Shown piece by piece: positions 32,494-43,977 of a stretch of 64,000 nt of DNA. The stretch is from positions 1,094,001 to 1,158,000 of the forward strand of contig JABAKD010000108.1 in assembly GCA_012845835.1 (NCBI GenBank). Direction: 5' to 3'. The notes below the pieces were generated by a model. It was given only the letters and a program-made list of their open reading frames with translations, did not search any database and was not told the origin of the DNA. This stretch comes from Undaria pinnatifida. Lineage: Eukaryota > Sar > Phaeophyceae > Laminariales > Alariaceae. The position numbers and the translations under genes are program-made. Position 1 is the first letter of the stretch. Every line of letters starts with the position of its first letter.

Positions 32494-33718
32494 ATATATG
32501 GGTGGTTTTTGTTGCAACTAAATATAACTTCAACCGGCGGGATGAACGTCCTGTCCAGGTGCTTTTCGTCCTTCTTTTTTGTTGTGTTCGTTGGCGCCTT
32601 AATAAAGCCGTTACGCTAGTCACTAGGCATTCGGTTGTTTGGGTACAACGGTGTTGGTGACGATGTTGTGGCCGGGTTTGTTACAAAGGTGAAACGCAGA
32701 CGAATGTAATGAAAACGAAAACCAAACTGTATTTCAATACCTAAAACGGGTCGAAATATACCCAATTTAGGTAATATTGCGGAATGTTTTGAGACTTGTT
32801 TGAGTTGTTTCTTGACAATGATCAAAACAATGTATGAAAACGTCCTAGTGCAGTACCATGCCTGCTCACTACCCATGGACTCGCCCCCCAGTACACCCCC
32901 ACCTCGCCGACGGGGCCCTGAATTGTCTTTCACGTTTTGCTGAATTTCTGAAAATGAATACAAACACAACATATATATAGACTATACAGACATATTCCAA
33001 CACCTTTTCGCCACTTTCTTTCCCCTGTGAAAGGAGCGAAATACGGCCATTTTTGGGCCGACTGTTTGTTTTGGTGGGCATTCGGCGGCATAGTTCAAGC
33101 GCAGGCTGTAAAAAAATGAGTTTAACTCACACAACGCCGAACAATTCAATAATAACGTAAAAAAAACGTTGAGAAACAGATCGGACACCGTAAAGGACCC
33201 GTACAAATTTAGTTATCCTCACTTGTGAGGCAGACGAAGTTATCACGTAATAATCTGCAAGGAAAAAAGTTCGTTATTTTGCTGTTGCAGTTCTGGGGCG
33301 GTTCTGCGGTTTTCAATTTCCAGCGCACGCAAATACGGGGGGGGGTGTAAGGACCATCCCCGGGTTTCCATCATAGAATTACGGTTGACATCCCCAAAAC
33401 AAAGAGCACAATTGAGAGAATATCCAACAAAACAAAACAAATACGGAAGCGTATCTGACCGAAACACGCCTCAATAAACACCTATGCTCTGCCCAAAACA
33501 AAAAGACAGCAGGAAAACATGAACATGTAAGAATACTGTGTAAAGGCCTATGTAGCACAAACGCACCCATGCAAACGCCTCCGCCATATATTCACATTCA
33601 TGTATCAATCAAGACCGACCGCACAGGGCGGACTTTCACCGTCCAACGTCGAACCATGACGCCTCAACGACCCAACATGCCTACTACCAACCCCCAATAT
33701 TTCAGACCCACCCTGCGC
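32494..33718. other. No recognised gene
   Basis: Mostly AT-rich single-copy-looking sequence. Several minus open frames (for example 32616-32972) have no known domain. Confidence 0.3.
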
Positions 33719-35700
33719 CTATGCCGTGTCGCTCTCGACGCATTCACCCGTTACGAAGTCATTATTTTCGCGCCACAGCCAGGTAGGGTTGTATTCCTTT
33801 GTCCTTGCATTCTCACACTCGAGCCACACCCTGACATCGAAAGGGCACCCGTTCTTAGTGGACCATTCAAGTACGTCCCAATGCAGAATACCTCCCAGCG
33901 TAAATTGGAGTGAGGGCATCAAAAAGACAATGGTTACCCCGCAGCCACTCCATAACACCGATGTCCCGGGGTCTTGCGTGCGTGTGGTCGTTGAAGACAA
34001 TGCCGACGTCCCGGCACCAAGTTAGCATCCCGATGTCATCTCGGTCCGCGGCCACAAAAACCAGTGATATCCACCCTTTCGTGGCCATTGGAACTGCATC
34101 ACCGCAACACGTCCATGTGGCCTGATTCAGCGGCATCAAGCACGGTCTTGTAATCCCAGGGAACAGTTTCCCCTCAACCACTGCAGCAGGAGTATGTCAA
34201 CCGACATACCGGCCATGGCGCACTAACTCTCGTCCGGCTGCCACAGGTAGCCGTCCGCCTTCATCCACTCTACGACCGTCAAGCCCGCTCCATCCGCCGA
34301 CCACCATTGACACGCATTCACAGCCTCACCGATTGCCGTTGTCGCCGGGTTATCTGGGTGTCGGTCCACCCGTGGACACCCGTTTGATAAGCACCAAGTG
34401 AGCAGTTCCAAATTCCCCGAAACAGACGCCGCGTACGACGCTGCCCAGGAGCAAGCCACCGGATCCCATGGGCACTTCTGGGTCCGCGCCCACTTGAGCA
34501 CATCCAAACAAGCACCTTCAACAGCCCTCAAGCACGTCGACTGGTCCCACGGGCAGCCTTGTTCCCTGCACCATCGCAGGAGAATCAAGTCTCTCCTCTC
34601 AGCAGCCTCGGGACGAGTGTTCGTTCCCCAGGGCGCTCCGTTTCCACGGCCCCACTTAGGCACACCCAACTGTCCGAACTCCGCAGCAAGGGAACATGCC
34701 CCCTCGTACCAAGGGCAGCCATTAGCAGTGCACCATTTAGGCATACCTGTGACACCACGCTCGGCGGCCACTTCCGCAGCCCACTTGCGCACGCCCTCAC
34801 ATCCCAAGGGAAGCCATTCATCATGCACCACTCCAGGACATCAACATGCCCACCCTTCGCGGCCAATTCACAAGTACTTTCGTCCCAAGAACAACTATTT
34901 GACATCGCCCATTGAACGGTGTTGAGGTGTCCTTCTGCTGCTGCATCTGTGGAGATTGTTAGGGGGGCACCCCCCAACCGTCCTCCCCCTTCGTCCTTCC
35001 AGTGACGGGGTGGTTCTGTATGCCCTCCTGCTGCCGCCGTGGATACCGCCTCGGAAACTATTTCATCCTGCGAATCGCCAAAATCAATGTGCTCCATTAA
35101 CCACCTGAAAGTGGCCACGTCCCCGCCGTTTGCAGCAGCGATCGGTCCTCCACTCCAACTGGTGTATATCGTGTCGGCCCGGTCGTCTTCGTTGAAACGT
35201 TTGAGAACATCGACGCGCCCAAGTCGAGCCGCTCTCTCAACCGCAGCGCCGATGGCACACCCGCGCTATAGGCACCATTCCACGGTGTCGACGCATCCAC
35301 TTTCCACTGCAGCTTCTACCGTCCTCCCGTCGATTGAGCACGCTCGGCCAAGGACATATCCTGGCTGTGACACCACTCCAGGACGTTGATGTTCCCGCCT
35401 CGTGCAGCCTCGGTCGCACACTGCGACCCCCAGCTCAAGCATAAACCGCTTCTTGCTAGCCGCACGCAATCAACCGTGCCGGCCCTGGCCGCCACCAACA
35501 ACGGACTCGGATCATCCGGGCCGGTACCAAGACCGCCATCTAGAGCCTATTGGAGACAGGCGGGCGATGCCATGGTGTCCACGTGACGAGTCCTCTTGCA
35601 CTCAGAATCAAACACCGAGTTCCACCGTATGTACTCCACCGTGGAAGATTAATGGAGAATTCGCCACGAAGGGCAACACCCCTAAAACAATGTCCTTGCT
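33719..35700 (-). pseudogene. Ankyrin-repeat protein ('GCPWD' type), degraded
   Basis: On minus the N-terminal piece near 35650-35700 reads VLPFVANSPLIFHGGVHTV. Repeats follow: AARGGNINVLEWC, AAVESGCVDTVEWC, ELAAKGGHVDVLEWCMMNGFPWD, RGVTGMPKWCTANGCPWYEGAC, LLRWCREQGCPWDQSTC, CLDVLKWARTQKCPWDPVACSWAAS, LELLTWCLSNGCP, and finally DVLEWSTKNGCPFD with a tail ending at 33719. About ten or more ankyrin units are spread over at least five frames with internal stops, so this is a pseudogene (or a very intron-rich gene, which the shifts inside repeats argue against). Such repeats usually bind proteins; no partner can be named. Confidence 0.75.
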
Positions 35701-35934
35701 CTCTGTGAGCGGCTTTCTGGACGCCCGTGACGACGACGCAAGTGTGGCCCGCAAAGTATCAAATAATACGAGGGGTGGGAGGGGAGGGGTGCGAATGAAG
35801 CGTGTTTATGCTGGGTGTACGGAAGCAAACCGAATTATTGGCAGGATACGGTATGGTAGAGTATAGCAGTACGAGCTAGCAGTACGAGCTATCAGTACGA
35901 GCTAGCAGTACGGCGGTGTGTAGTAGCAGACATG
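35701..35934. other. Short direct repeats, no gene
   Basis: CAGTACGAGCTAGCAGTACGA-type units of 10-13 bp repeat three to four times at 35866-35910. Confidence 0.5.
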
Positions 35935-36531
35935 TTAATGTTCAACTAGGATGTGGACCGAAAACAAACGAAGATTAACAGCAAGCTGCCGTATGAATCG
36001 AGCATAGTAGGGAGAATCGCTCCGATCCCGCCGGCCTGAACTCCGGCAACGGCGTAAGGGCAACGGCAGCCTGTCAAGTACAAGTGCCCTGTAGTTCACC
36101 TGCTGTGCTGGGATGCCGCTTATTGGAGGTGGGGGTTGCTGCTGCGCAGCTGCAGGTGCAGCTCCAGGTGCAGCTCCAGGTGCAACTCCAGGTGCAGCTC
36201 CAGGTGCAGCTCCAGGTGCAATTCCAGGTGCAGCTCCAGGTGCAGGTGCAGCTCCAGGCGCAGGTGCAGCTCCAGGTGCAGGTGCAGCTCCAGGCGCAGG
36301 TGCAGCTCCAGGTGCAGGTACAGCTCCAGGTGCAGCTCCAGGTGCAGGTACAGCTCCAGGTGCAGCCCCTGCAGGGAGAGCCGTTCCGATCCCGCCGGCC
36401 TGAACTCCGGCAACAGCATCATGCCAACAATCACAAAACGAAAGTAACAAATTCGAACAACTGCTGTCACCTATGATATCATACGCACATGTTGGGATGG
36501 ACGGAATATGTACCGCAGTAACGCGCCCCAC
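35935..36531 (-). CDS. Open frame spanning an Ala/Pro/Gly minisatellite, 198 aa, doubtful
   Basis: The middle encodes runs of APGAAPG and APAPGA. The C-terminal part reads QQQPPPPISGIPAQQVNYR. All six frames stay open across the repeat because it lacks stop triplets, so openness is not evidence of coding. A worn duplicate downstream carries stops in the matching frame. I do not recognise the product. Confidence 0.2.
   Translation of the reverse strand: MGRVTAVHIPSIPTCAYDIIGDSSCSNLLLSFCDCWHDAVAGVQAGGIGTALPAGAAPGAVPAPGAAPGAVPAPGAAPAPGAAPAPGAAPAPGAAPAPGAAPGIAPGAAPGAAPGVAPGAAPGAAPAAAQQQPPPPISGIPAQQVNYRALVLDRLPLPLRRCRSSGRRDRSDSPYYARFIRQLAVNLRLFSVHILVEH
36140..36370. repeat. Minisatellite, GGTGCAGCTCCA unit (12/18 bp)
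   Basis: About 18-20 units built from GCTCCAGGTGCA with extra GGTGCA or GGCGCA hexamers. The order of 12-bp and 18-bp units is irregular, typical of slippage and unequal exchange. Confidence 0.9.
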
Positions 36532-36559
36532 ATCTTGGCAGTGATACAGGTACAGGCAT

Positions 36560-37030
36560 GGGGTCGTCAGTTTACATCAGTTTACAGTCGACACAGCAGG
36601 GGCAACGGCAGCCCGTCATTTTCAAGTGCCCTCTAGTTTATTTGCTGTGCTGGGCCGGCGCTCATTGCAGGGGTTGTTGCCGCGCAGGTGCAGGTGCAGG
36701 TGCAGGCGAAACTCCTGCAGGAAGGGAGAGATCCCGCCGGCCTACACTCCTGCAACAACACTATGCCATCAAGCACCAAACACAAAACAAACGCAAAACG
36801 TTTGAGCAACTGCTTTTACCTATGATATCATACGTACATGTTGGAATGGACGGGATATGTACGTTCAGCAGTAACGAGTAACGCGCCCCACATATTGACA
36901 GTAGTACAGGCGTACAGGTATGGACGGAATATGTACAGTAGCCGCGCGCCCCACATCTTTGCAGCGGTGGTACCGGCAGTGGTAGCGGCACAAAACGAAA
37001 GGGGAAGCATTTGAACAACTGCTGTCACAT
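36560..37030. repeat. Diverged duplicates of the minisatellite flanks
   Basis: GGCAACGGCAGCC, AAGTGCCCT, TGCTGTGCTGGG, a shortened CAGGTGCAGGTGCAGG run, and the block CCTATGATATCATACG.ACATGTTGG repeat what is seen at 36029-36540. A third partial copy of the TGGACGGAATATGTAC and CGCCCCACATCTT block follows at 36915-37030. Confidence 0.7.
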
Positions 37031-37815
37031 ACGAACAGCGCGAGAACGGGTATGATACAGCAGTCCATCATCTGTGACGCCCGATCTACTGTGTGTGATA
37101 CTGCTGTATGATACTTGGTATGATACACTTGGTATGATATACAGCAGTGCAGCAGCATAGGATACTTTATTGCTATACGTTCGAAATTCAGAATGAGACG
37201 TACATACAGAAAACAGAGATAAGAGGGAGGAGCAAAGAGAGAACCAGAGAGAGTGCGGGAGACTACGAAAGAGGATAGAGACAAGACACGAACAGCAGAT
37301 GAAAAGAGAAACACAGCAACAACACATCTTTCTTGTACCTCACTACACGGCTGCGTGTTGCTGCCGTTGGGTGTTTGGGCTAGTTCGGTGTGCGTGCTCG
37401 CTGCAGCTGCGGTACGTATCATACCGTACCTGTGGGATGGCCCGGCGTTGATGTGCTGCTGCTCTCCTTTCCGCTTCTTCTTGTTCTGCTGCTGCTACCT
37501 TCTGGGCCTCTGTTCGGCTGATGGCAGTCTTCTTCTGCGAGACCGGATATGTGCTTGAGATCGGTCTGTCCTCTGGTGGTGGTCGTGGCTGGCGTGATGG
37601 TGTGTCTTTGTGGTCTTCGTGGTTTCTGAGAGAAGTTTGAATTTCCATCCAATTTTCCATACAAAGTATGACACGGCTCCCGAGAACCAAAAAGGGGACA
37701 GGTAAGGGTGTCACCCCGGGGTTTCTACGGCTTGAATGTTTGGGTGTTGGTTCTTTTTGTAACCCATGGGTTAAGATTAGGCGCTCCCCCCGGGTTGTCG
37801 GAGTTGTATATATAA
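37031..37815. other. No recognised gene
   Basis: A minus open frame (about 37420-37660) is charged and includes AAAEQEEAERRAAAHQRR, a likely helix, but no domain is known. Flanked by repeats, it may be a gag-like remnant. Confidence 0.3.
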
Positions 37816-37893
37816 GCCGGTCGCCCCGGTGGCGTATGAGGTTATCCTCGAGCCTGGTATAGGTCAGTTTCGTGAGTTCGAATCCCCCCGAGT
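37816..37893 (+). repeat. tRNA-like head F2
   Basis: TGGCGTATGAGGTT at 37830 fits an A-box, and GTGAGTTCGAATCCC near 37872 fits a B-box 40-45 bp later. This is an isolated copy, followed by family A. Confidence 0.6.
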
Positions 37894-37934
37894 GCATACA
37901 TAAACTCCGGAGTATATGAAATTATTCTTTTGTT

Positions 37935-38265
37935 TCAGGGATTTGGTCAGGAGTTTCTTTTCGTCTCGGCCTGAGTATGCGATTCGCGGAACTGGAATTC
38001 TCGGTCAAATAGCTTCGTTCGAGCGCCGGCGTCGGGGGGCGGCTCCAACGCCCCTCACCCTGCCGTGTCCGTTCCGCACATCGACGTGAACGCGGACGGA
38101 TGTCGAGCGAGACAAGCGAGAGGTTGCAAAAATACCGCATGTCGAGAAGGAATTCCGGAGGTTTTGGTTGTATCTTAATGTCTGCCACGCCTGGATGATT
38201 TGCAAAATTGGCATCATTTCCAAACGGTAGTTGCTAATGTTTGCAATTTTGCTGTGGCATACTCT
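37935..38265 (+). repeat. Dispersed repeat family A, copy 2
   Basis: Begins ATTTGGTCAGGAGTTTC and is colinear with the copy at 4905-5235 up to GGCATACTCTCGAGCGTTTG. Confidence 0.8.
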
Positions 38266-38359
38266 CGAGCGTTTGTTTTGCTTTTGACGTCTGCAGGGCT
38301 GGAGCGTTTGTTTGTTTTGCTTGACGTCTGCAGGGCTTGAACGAATAAAACACGTTAAA

Positions 38360-38640
38360 AAAAATGTCTTCGGGGGGCGGCTCCAACGCCCCTCGCCCTT
38401 CCTTATCCGTCGGGCACCTCGACGTGAACGCGGATGAATGCTGAGCGAGACAAGGGAGAAGTTGTATACATCTTGAATTTTGAAGAGGTAATCTTGCGAC
38501 TTTGGTCGTATCTTATAATAACGTCTGCAGCGTCCGGATAATTTCCAAAATTAGCATCATTTCCAAACGGTGGGTAGTTGCTAAATCTTTGAATTTTGCG
38601 GTGGTATTCTCTCGAGCGTATGTTTTTCTTGGCGTGTGCA
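38360..38640 (+). repeat. Dispersed repeat family A, copy 3, partial
   Basis: It starts inside the family at CTTCGGGGGGCGGCTCC, continues through GACGTGAACGCGGATG, and ends CTCTCGAGCG. It lies about 100 bp after copy 2, linked by two GACGTCTGCAGGGCTTGA-like units. Confidence 0.65.
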
Positions 38641-38664
38641 GGGCTTGAGCGCGTGTTATAATAC

Positions 38665-40800
38665 CAGTCACACTGATCGTCGGTTTTTCATCGAGTGTTG
38701 CTAACTCACGCTCTCGCGCTATCTGCAAGTCAATTATTGCTCAACAAAACGAAAAATTATACGAGTAAGCACTCGGGGGGATTCGAACTCACGAAGCTGA
38801 CCTATACCTGTACCAGGCTCAAGGATATAACCTACGCCACCGGGGCAGTGAGTGATATAGAGCCGGTCGCCCCGGTGGTCTAGTGGGGTTACACTCGAAT
38901 ATTACTACTATTTACATTAGCGTTGGTCCTTGAGTTAAATAACCACCGTTGTGAGCTTTGTTGGCTTATTTATTTGCAGAGATAAATGGGGAAAAAATGG
39001 ATCAACTAACTGCTGAAGCGCACGCATGACTAAACGAGGAGGAGGTAGTAGTGATTATGATTACTTCGGCGCCAGGAAAAGCCACACAGCAGCAGCATTG
39101 CGAGTGGCTGCGTCCCCGGGGCCACGATGGTTGTATTATACAAGGTCCTCGCCACTCGAAGGTGGTGATAAATAGGCAGTAGGATGGCGTGCTTTGTTGT
39201 TGCTGTGATCCCTGACTCCGTTGCTGTGGTCGTTTGCCGGTCCAGTGCAAGCGGTCGTGTGTTAGTACGTAACTGACAAATGAGTATGTGTTGCTTTGTA
39301 CTTGACGTGCTCCTTATTGCTACTGATTGCAGATTATTCATCACTTCTAGTAATTTTTCATTTCTTTTGGCACACTTCTACTTTCCAGCTTCTGGGCATA
39401 CAAGCCGTGGTCACAGGTGTCGTCCTTACCCCCCCCCCCCCGGTTATTGACTTCACCTTTTTAGCGCATAGATAGGGTTCAGCACTCACTGATCGTCGAT
39501 TTTTTATCAAGTGTTGCTGACTCATGCTCTCGCGCTTTCCACAAGTCAATTAGAGCACAAGACAAATTATACGAGTACGCACTCTCGGGGGAATCCGAAC
39601 TCACGAAGCTGACCTATACCTGTACCAGGCTCGAGGATATACCCTCATACGCCACCGGGGCAGTGAGTGATATAGACCCGGTCGCCCCGTTGGTTTAGTA
39701 GGGTTACACTCGAATACTACTGCTTTTGATAATAGCGTTGGTCCTTGAGTTAAATAACCACCGTTGTGAGCATTGTTGGCTTTATTTATTGGCAGAAAAA
39801 AATGGGCAAAAAAAAGGATAAACTAATTGTTGAAGCTGTGGACAGTGGAGCACCAGAGAGTGTGTAGTGTTGTTGGTAGGACACGACAGTTGATCTTCTT
39901 GGGGGTGATTGACTGTTGAGGATCTGATGCGGTATGTGGACGTTATCTAGATCTGAAGACAACTACTGTAGTAGGGGTTTCTACTTATCCTCTTCTGGAT
40001 TCTGATGTGGGGATTCGGGGATGAAGTTAAGATCGCTTGTTTTCTTGTGTTCGGAGCTAATACAACTTCTCTCTCCTTTCTTTGCACCTTAATGGTGCTG
40101 ACCAGCCCCCCTCAGGCCAAGGGGGGATACTTTCTGGTCAGTAGACCTTGCCTAGCTTAGGCGTGTCTACAAAGCGCACGCATGACTATACCAGGAGGAG
40201 GTAGTAGTGATTACGATTTCTGCGCCAGGAAACGCCACACAGCAAGCAGCACTGCGAGTGGCTGCGTCCCCGGGGCCTCGAGGGTTGTATTACATAATTT
40301 CCTACTGCTGTAAGCTGCGCCACTCGAAGGTGGTGGTAAGTAGACAGTAGGATGGCGTGCTTTGTTGTTGCTGTGGTCCCTGACTCCGTTGCTGTGGTCG
40401 TTTGCCGGTCAAGTGCAAGCGGTCGTGTGTTCGTACGTAACTGACAAATAAGTTTGTGTTGCTTCGTACTTGACGTGCTCCTTGTTGCTGCTGATTGCTG
40501 ATTGATCATCTCTTCTAATGACTTTATTTTTTTTTGGCACACTTAAGTCTTCTACTTTTCAGCTTATGGACATACAAGCCGTGGTCACAGGTGTCGTCCT
40601 TACCTTCGCCCCCCCGGGTATTGTTTTCATTTTTTTCGGCGCAAAGGGTTCAGCACCCACTGATCGTCGATTTTTTATCGAGTGTTGCTAACTCACACGC
40701 TCGCGCTTTCCGCAAGCCAATTAGAGCTCAAGACGACAAACTATGCGAGTACGCACTCTCGGGGGGATTCGAACTCACGAAGCTGACCTATGACCAGTCG
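38665..40800 (+). repeat. Tandem array of tRNA-headed units (F2 minus, F1 plus, body G)
   Basis: Reading plus: a truncated G tail (38665), F2 minus (38772-38846), F1 plus (38861-38945), G body (38995-39590), F2 minus (39585-39662), F1 plus (39678-39760), G body interrupted by a solo LTR (to 40755), and a truncated F2 (to about 40795). The unit is about 805 bp. Each F2/F1 pair is back to back with 15-20 bp (AGTGAGTGATATAGA) between, so two RNA polymerase III-type promoters would fire in opposite directions. Confidence 0.7.
39837..40171. mobile_element. Solo LTR, 335 bp, with 4-bp target duplication
   Basis: The insert starts TGTGGACAGTGG and ends GCGTGTCTACA, so its ends are TG...CA with imperfect inverted TGTRGAC/GTCYACA. 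It is flanked by AAGC at 39833-39836 and 40172-40175. The uninterrupted body G at 39015 has a single site (GCTGAAGCGCACGC). Confidence 0.85.
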
Positions 40801-41089
40801 GCGTGTGCTCGGATTTATCCGATCGAAATCAGATGAATGAAGCTCGCAATCGATTCACTTAAAAAAAGGTAGCTATTAATTGTACATAGTACATTGTTAT
40901 TATTTTCAGTCTCTATCGAACTCTTGGCATTACCTTACATACTGTACGCGCAGACTATGATTGTGTGTGGTGATTTTTTTCTACTCTACCAAGTATTGAA
41001 TCGAACAATTCGAAGTGCTGCCCTGCCCTACCCGAAGCATGGGTGCCACACCCATGCGGAGCCCTTGGGCATCCATGCGAAGCCCTTGA
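40795..41089 (+). repeat. Family E 3' part
   Basis: TCGGATTTATCCGATCGAAAT, CTCTATCGAACTCTTGGC and ACATACTGTACGCG lead into the terminal hairpin region and CTTG. The end is doubled: CTTG at about 41063 and again at 41086. Confidence 0.7.
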
Positions 41090-41310
41090 ACTCGTATACA
41101 TTCGTGGGGACTTTTTCTTTTGCGCACAAATTGACTTGCGGGAAGCGAGAGAGCGTGAGTTAGCAACACTCGATGAGAAATTGACGAGCAGTGGGATTGC
41201 TGAACCCTATGCGCGATAAGAGTTGAAGGCAAGAACCGGGGGGGGAAAGGGACGACACCTCTGACCACGGGTTGTCCAGAAGCTGGGAAGTAGAAGTGCG
41301 CGAACAAATA
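41090..41310 (-). repeat. Family G body, minus fragment
   Basis: Contains the reverse of GTTCAGCACTCACTGATCG-type sequence and of CAATTTGTGCGCAAAAG, as in the copy at 16500-16700. Confidence 0.65.
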
Positions 41311-41334
41311 TAGACTATAGACTACAGACTATAT

Positions 41335-42020
41335 TATAAAAATTAAAATACACTCCAGCTGTGAGATCGAATATTTTGTCGAAACTCATCTCTGTGTGTG
41401 ATACTCCGATCACGCGTATTACGGGTTGTGTCCTCATTTGGGATATAGGTCGGCAACTCCCCTTGCAACTACAGTGTAGCTATCAGGGTCAACAGGGTGA
41501 TGTTAGGCAGTCTGTGCGCGGAAACTGTAAAACCCGTTTCTGAGGGGGAAAAAATCTGACAGCTGTGGAAGAAAATGCATCAGTTTATCATGTGAATCCT
41601 GTACGTCGAATAACCGGTGAGGGGAGGGCGGAGTTTTCAAGGACGTGGGGGCCTGATGTTGATCAAAAGGGGGGGCGGGAGGGGGGGACGGAGGTGGGGC
41701 AGCTCAATTTGTGCGTGGAAACTATATATCCTTCTTGCGGGGGAGGGGGGGGAGAATGTTGGGGGGGGGGGGGGGGGGGGGGGAAGGCTTAGATCGCATA
41801 GATGTAAGGGTTTGCTATACGCCTGTTGCTAGGTCTAGGCGATGGTGCGGGTGGTGGGGAAGGAGGGGGCGTTGGGGGCAGGGGGGTGGGGGTGGGAATT
41901 GCAGCACCGGCATGGACGGCTCTAAAACGATAATGAGGTGATATCCAGCGCGTGGAAGTGTTTATTACTCTGGCGGATTTCGATATTAGGTGAGGCGTTT
42001 GAGCAAGAGAGAGCAAGGAA
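41335..42020 (+). repeat. Family C composite G-rich repeat
   Basis: Head ACACTCCAGCTGTGAGATC at 41350, middle modules, poly-G runs near 41675 and 41760-41784, and the GTTTATTACTCTGGCGG module at the end. Confidence 0.85.
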
Positions 42021-42436
42021 ATATTTATGTGAATCAATTATGATTGTGGGAATTGACTCTCTGTCGTCCCCAGATGACCGTTACTTTGTGTACGATCTCC
42101 GGCCAATGAGCGACCAGCAATCAGACAACAAGGCCATACCAGGAATTTTTATGTTTTTTCATGAAAAAAATGAAGAACGTCAGCTGTGAGTACAACCGAT
42201 TGAATGGGTAAAACTCTGATAAAAATCGAAAAACGTCAACCGTTCGTACAACCGATTGAAAAGCTGAAGCTTGACTTTGCAAGCTGCGTGGTACATCTAT
42301 GTTTCACTAATACTTCGAAGTATATAATAGTTGCACAAAAATTTACGGAAGGTCGTTTGCGCTTTTTTTTTCGTCTGAAACTCGATCGAGCCTGAAATTC
42401 CAAATTCTTTGTTCAGTGCTATCGCGTACAAGTACT
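42021..42436. other. No recognised gene
   Basis: Near 42095 a CGGCCAATGAGCGA motif of family E appears. The rest, including AAAATCGAAAAACGTCAAC, is unassigned. Confidence 0.35.
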
Positions 42437-42444
42437 ACTATTAA

Positions 42445-43475
42445 TAGGGCTGGGTACTGAACCAGTACGTACTGCCAGTAGTACTAGTACTGGCAGTATC
42501 CTGATACTGGTAAACCGACCTGCCAGTACACCAGTACATTCGCATATAGACGAAGATCCCAATATACGCCTCAAGAACCAGCGGAAACCCATAGCTTCAG
42601 GCTGCCTGCTGAGAGGACGCCGGGGCCGCGAGGAGGGGGTAGGGTAGTGGCTGTCTTTGCTGGGGAAGATTTGCAGTTCTGCTAGTTTCAGTTTTGTTTT
42701 CTCCTGCAGGGTGCTCGTGGCGAAAAGAACCGCCATCCTGATGACTCTGTTTGTTGTGCTGGTATCTAGCGGCTGTGATTTATGCGCGGTGTAGGTTTTG
42801 GTTGGGTAGGTAGCTTTCGATAGCTGTGGCACCGTTGTTATCTCGTTGTGTACTCTGTTGCTCTGTTGCTGCCGTTGCACCGTTGTTCGTAGGCACATCA
42901 ACTGATGGACTGATGATGGTGATCGACTTGGTTGCTTGCCGTCGTCTTTAGTACTCTTGTCAATCTATAGCTATCAATCTACTTTTTTTCCAATATACGC
43001 TGGGTTGAGTATGTGTGACATGGAATGAGTGCTATCCATTCCAATTCATGCTTATGCATACGCTACGTCACCCATGATCATGGAGTATATGGGCGTTGCA
43101 AAGTTAAAGATTTGTGCTACATTCTACACATCCTCCATGTTGAAAATCGGTACATATTTGGGCGTTGAACTCGAATTTTAGTGCCGTTTTCCCCACAAAA
43201 GTGCCTCTGTCATATGAGCCAAAATCACTCATTTTTTATGCTCTAGTGAAGCCAAATCGCGTAAAAATTCGCCTCCGGCGCGGCGCCTCCAGCGGGGCCC
43301 TCCGGGGGCGCCTCCAGCGAGGCCCCCTCACCAGCCGGGGGGGGCCGATGGTCGCGGCGCAGCCGCGACCGCGCGGCGCAGCCGCGCCACCAGTATACTG
43401 ACCGGATCCAGTATACTGGCTGCTGACGCAGCCAGTATAACTTGTACTGGCGCTGCGCGCCAGTACCCAGCCCTA
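42445..43475. mobile_element. Non-autonomous hAT-type DNA transposon, 1031 bp
   Basis: The ends are exact 15-bp inverted repeats, TAGGGCTGGGTACTG and CAGTACCCAGCCCTA, flanked by the 8-bp direct repeat ACTATTAA at 42437-42444 and 43476-43483. An 8-bp duplication with TAGGG-like ends is the hallmark of the hAT superfamily. Just inside both ends are many CAGTA/GTAC palindromes. The internal open frame (to 42901, minus) shows no transposase motif, so it would depend on a transposase from elsewhere. A GC-rich block at 43265-43390 is part of it. Confidence 0.9.
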
Positions 43476-43483
43476 ACTATTAA

Positions 43484-43920
43484 TATTTCATCGACCAGAC
43501 GAAATTGGTCTACAGCAACAAGTAGCAGCATTATTAGTTGTAGCGAAGACCACTGATAGGGACAGCTTACGCTATACCTACAATGGGACCCGAAGGGTGC
43601 GCCTGCTAGCGTTGGGCTGCGAAAGCAGCTGAGTTAAATCGACACACGACGCGTATGAAAATACGTGGGAGTGTGGTGAGCTGAAGCTTTATTTTTCCCC
43701 GTCCGCCGGAGGATAAAAAATATATATACGAGTATATATAATACGTGGAAGTGTGGTGATCTAAAGCTTTATTTTTCCCCATCCATCCGCCGGAGGATAT
43801 ATATATATATATATATGTATAATAGCATTCGAGGAATTGAATGACGAAGGCAGCGACACCGCCGTGTTTCACGCCTAGAATACCGTCAGCAAGTCTCTCC
43901 ACGATCACTATAAACATAGA
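43484..43920 (+). repeat. Family E fragment with a duplicated AAGCTTTATTTTTCCCC motif
   Basis: CATTCGAGGAATTGAATGACGAAGGCAG and CTCTCCACGATCAC at 43827-43910 are family E. Before them a block of about 65 bp (GTGTGGTGA.CT.AAGC then TTTATTTTTCCCC.TCC and CCGCCGGAGGAT) occurs twice (about 43670 and 43740). Its reverse occurs at 45030-45085. Confidence 0.6.
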
Positions 43921-43977
43921 GCCACAGCAGCAGTCGGTCTGCGAGGGAGCCTCGGATCTAGATGTTTATATATATAA

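Noticed and set aside
36113..36403. Plus-strand APGA repeat protein
   Set aside because: All frames are open across the minisatellite; the duplicate downstream does not keep the frame.
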